This document shows, one piece after another, positions 63,293 to 64,000 of a DNA stretch of 64,000 nt. The notes under the pieces were generated by a model. That model worked only from the letters and a program-made list of their open reading frames with translations. It was not told the DNA's origin and ran no database searches. Origin of the DNA: Flavobacterium aquidurense. GTDB taxonomy: Bacteria > Bacteroidota > Bacteroidia > Flavobacteriales > Flavobacteriaceae. Numbering within the stretch: position 1 is the stretch's first letter; every line of letters starts with the position of its first letter. The translations under genes and the position numbers were made by a program. The stretch is taken from assembly GCA_900107365.1 (NCBI GenBank), contig FNPS01000001.1, positions 186,001-250,000 of the forward strand, in the 5' to 3' direction.

Positions 63293-63530
63293 GGCATTAG
63301 TTTTTTAATTAATAGTTCTAATTCTCTGATGCTAAATTACTTCTCATTTACGTTTTTCAGCACAACTCTATTTTCCAATTTCGATGCTGTATTCTCATTT
63401 ACGAAACCGTTATAGGTTAAAATTTGAATTATTTTTAGCGTTTTAGCAAAATAGCCTATTATTTTTCAACGTTTTGTAGTGTTTAATAAAATGTAAAATT
63501 ATCTGTATTTCTTACAAAAAGGTTGGCTTT
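63293..63530 (-). promoter_or_regulatory. Conserved leader of array member 3
   Basis: Homologous to 62417-62650, with the shared block TTCTCATTTACGAAACCGTT. Confidence 0.6.
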
Positions 63531-63535
63531 GAGAT

Positions 63536-63658
63536 TTAACTGCAAAGTGCGCAAGGTTTTTTTTATATACCGGATTTTATACAAACGAAAAGTTCGCAAA
63601 GCTTTATCAATAAAACTTTGCGAACTTTGAGTAACTCTTTGCGAACTTTGCGGTTAAG
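63536..63658. repeat. CGCAAAG-type inverted repeat in the array, copy 2
   Basis: TTTAACTGCAAAG at the left and GCGAACTTTGCGGTTAAG at the right, matching 62657-62777. Confidence 0.75.
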
Positions 63659-63669
63659 TACGAAACAAA

Positions 63670-63705
63670 AAAAAACAGCTCAATAACCACAAAGAGCTGT
63701 TTTTA
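63670..63705 (-). terminator. Terminator of array member 4
   Basis: AAAACAGCTC / GAGCTGTTTT with the loop AATAACCACAAA, as for members 2 and 3. Confidence 0.87.
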
Positions 63706-63776
63706 AAACTTTTCAGTTTTTAAACTTTACTAACTATCTAACCTCATTTTTATACTTTATGAGAGTATAAACTTTT

Positions 63777-64000
63777 TTAGCGTACTGCTACGCTTGTATT
63801 TTTTGCAGAAGAATCTGCTTTATAAACTGATGAAACTGCTTTTGATGATAAAAATGAAGAATCATCAGTAACTGTAATTTCATGTTTTACTTTTTTTGAA
63901 TTGTCTTCAACTTCTAAGATATAAGTTCCAGCTGGAAATTCTTCGAAGCTAAAAGTTCTTAAAATTCCATCTTGACCTGTAGCTTTTTCAAAATAAAGTA
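63777..64000 (-). CDS. Small exported beta-sandwich protein, array member 4 (5' end outside window)
   Basis: The C-terminal ~74 residues are visible: YFEKATGQDGILRTFSF, EEFPAGTYILEVEDNSKK, VKHEITVTDDSSFLSS, ending NTSVAVR, the same tail as member 3. The start and signal peptide lie beyond the right edge. More copies may follow. Confidence 0.87.
   Translation of the reverse strand, partial: LYFEKATGQDGILRTFSFEEFPAGTYILEVEDNSKKVKHEITVTDDSSFLSSKAVSSVYKADSSAKNTSVAVR

Overview
The window is a chromosomal segment of a Flavobacterium-like member of the Bacteroidota. The base composition is AT-rich. Several genes have a -7 box of the form TAnnTTTG, and starts lack a strong Shine-Dalgarno. Type IX secretion (T9SS) features, flavobacterial DUF families and a fused isobutyryl-CoA mutase are also present. 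No tRNA, rRNA, CRISPR array or prophage was found.

Layout. 1-7.6 kb: the 3' end of secDF, a small lipoprotein, then a minus-strand housekeeping run (lgt, yidD, cysS, a four-helix-bundle gene between repeats, folE), a lysozyme-like exported protein and an aminotransferase. 7.7-15.5 kb: a retropepsin/PDZ protein and a T9SS type B module (large secreted protein, PorP/SprF partner, OmpA-family protein). 15.6-30 kb: a DUF1573 protein, valS, an amino-acid permease, a TonB-dependent siderophore receptor with a DUF4198 protein, an MFS transporter, topoisomerase III and an acyltransferase. 30-34 kb: a packed minus-strand run of eight small exported, lipoprotein, membrane or cytoplasmic proteins of mostly unknown function.

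34-37 kb is a REP/RAYT region: two nearly identical REP-associated tyrosine transposases with several inverted REP pairs (BIMEs) and truncated genes around them. 37.2-46.7 kb holds prfA and pyrF, separated by a stress-type cluster: a coiled-coil protein, a holin-like protein, YtxH, an lmo0937-type mini membrane protein, an outer-membrane barrel, a DUF4142 lipoprotein, a CHASE3 histidine kinase, a response regulator, an AraC regulator, CsbD and Dps. 46.8-53.7 kb: a metal/cobalamin-binding-type receptor, a repeat-rich gap with the two ends of a deleted catalase gene, purU, a DUF4197 lipoprotein, a Coa1-like protein and an L,D-transpeptidase.

54-64 kb: icmF (B12-binding, GTPase and mutase domains in one chain), followed by a scarred region in which the icmF tail and terminator occur three times around REP pairs, a degenerate ABC-ATPase-like gene and a mini membrane protein. 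After it come an exported alpha/beta hydrolase, a short exported protein resembling the N-terminus of the OmpA-family gene, and a tandem array of small exported beta-sandwich proteins with shared leaders and terminators that runs off the end of the window.

Most genes are ordinary. The more unusual material is the REP/RAYT region, the triplicated icmF tail, the catalase relic, the four-helix-bundle cassette with a matching empty repeat pair before valS, and the exported-protein array.
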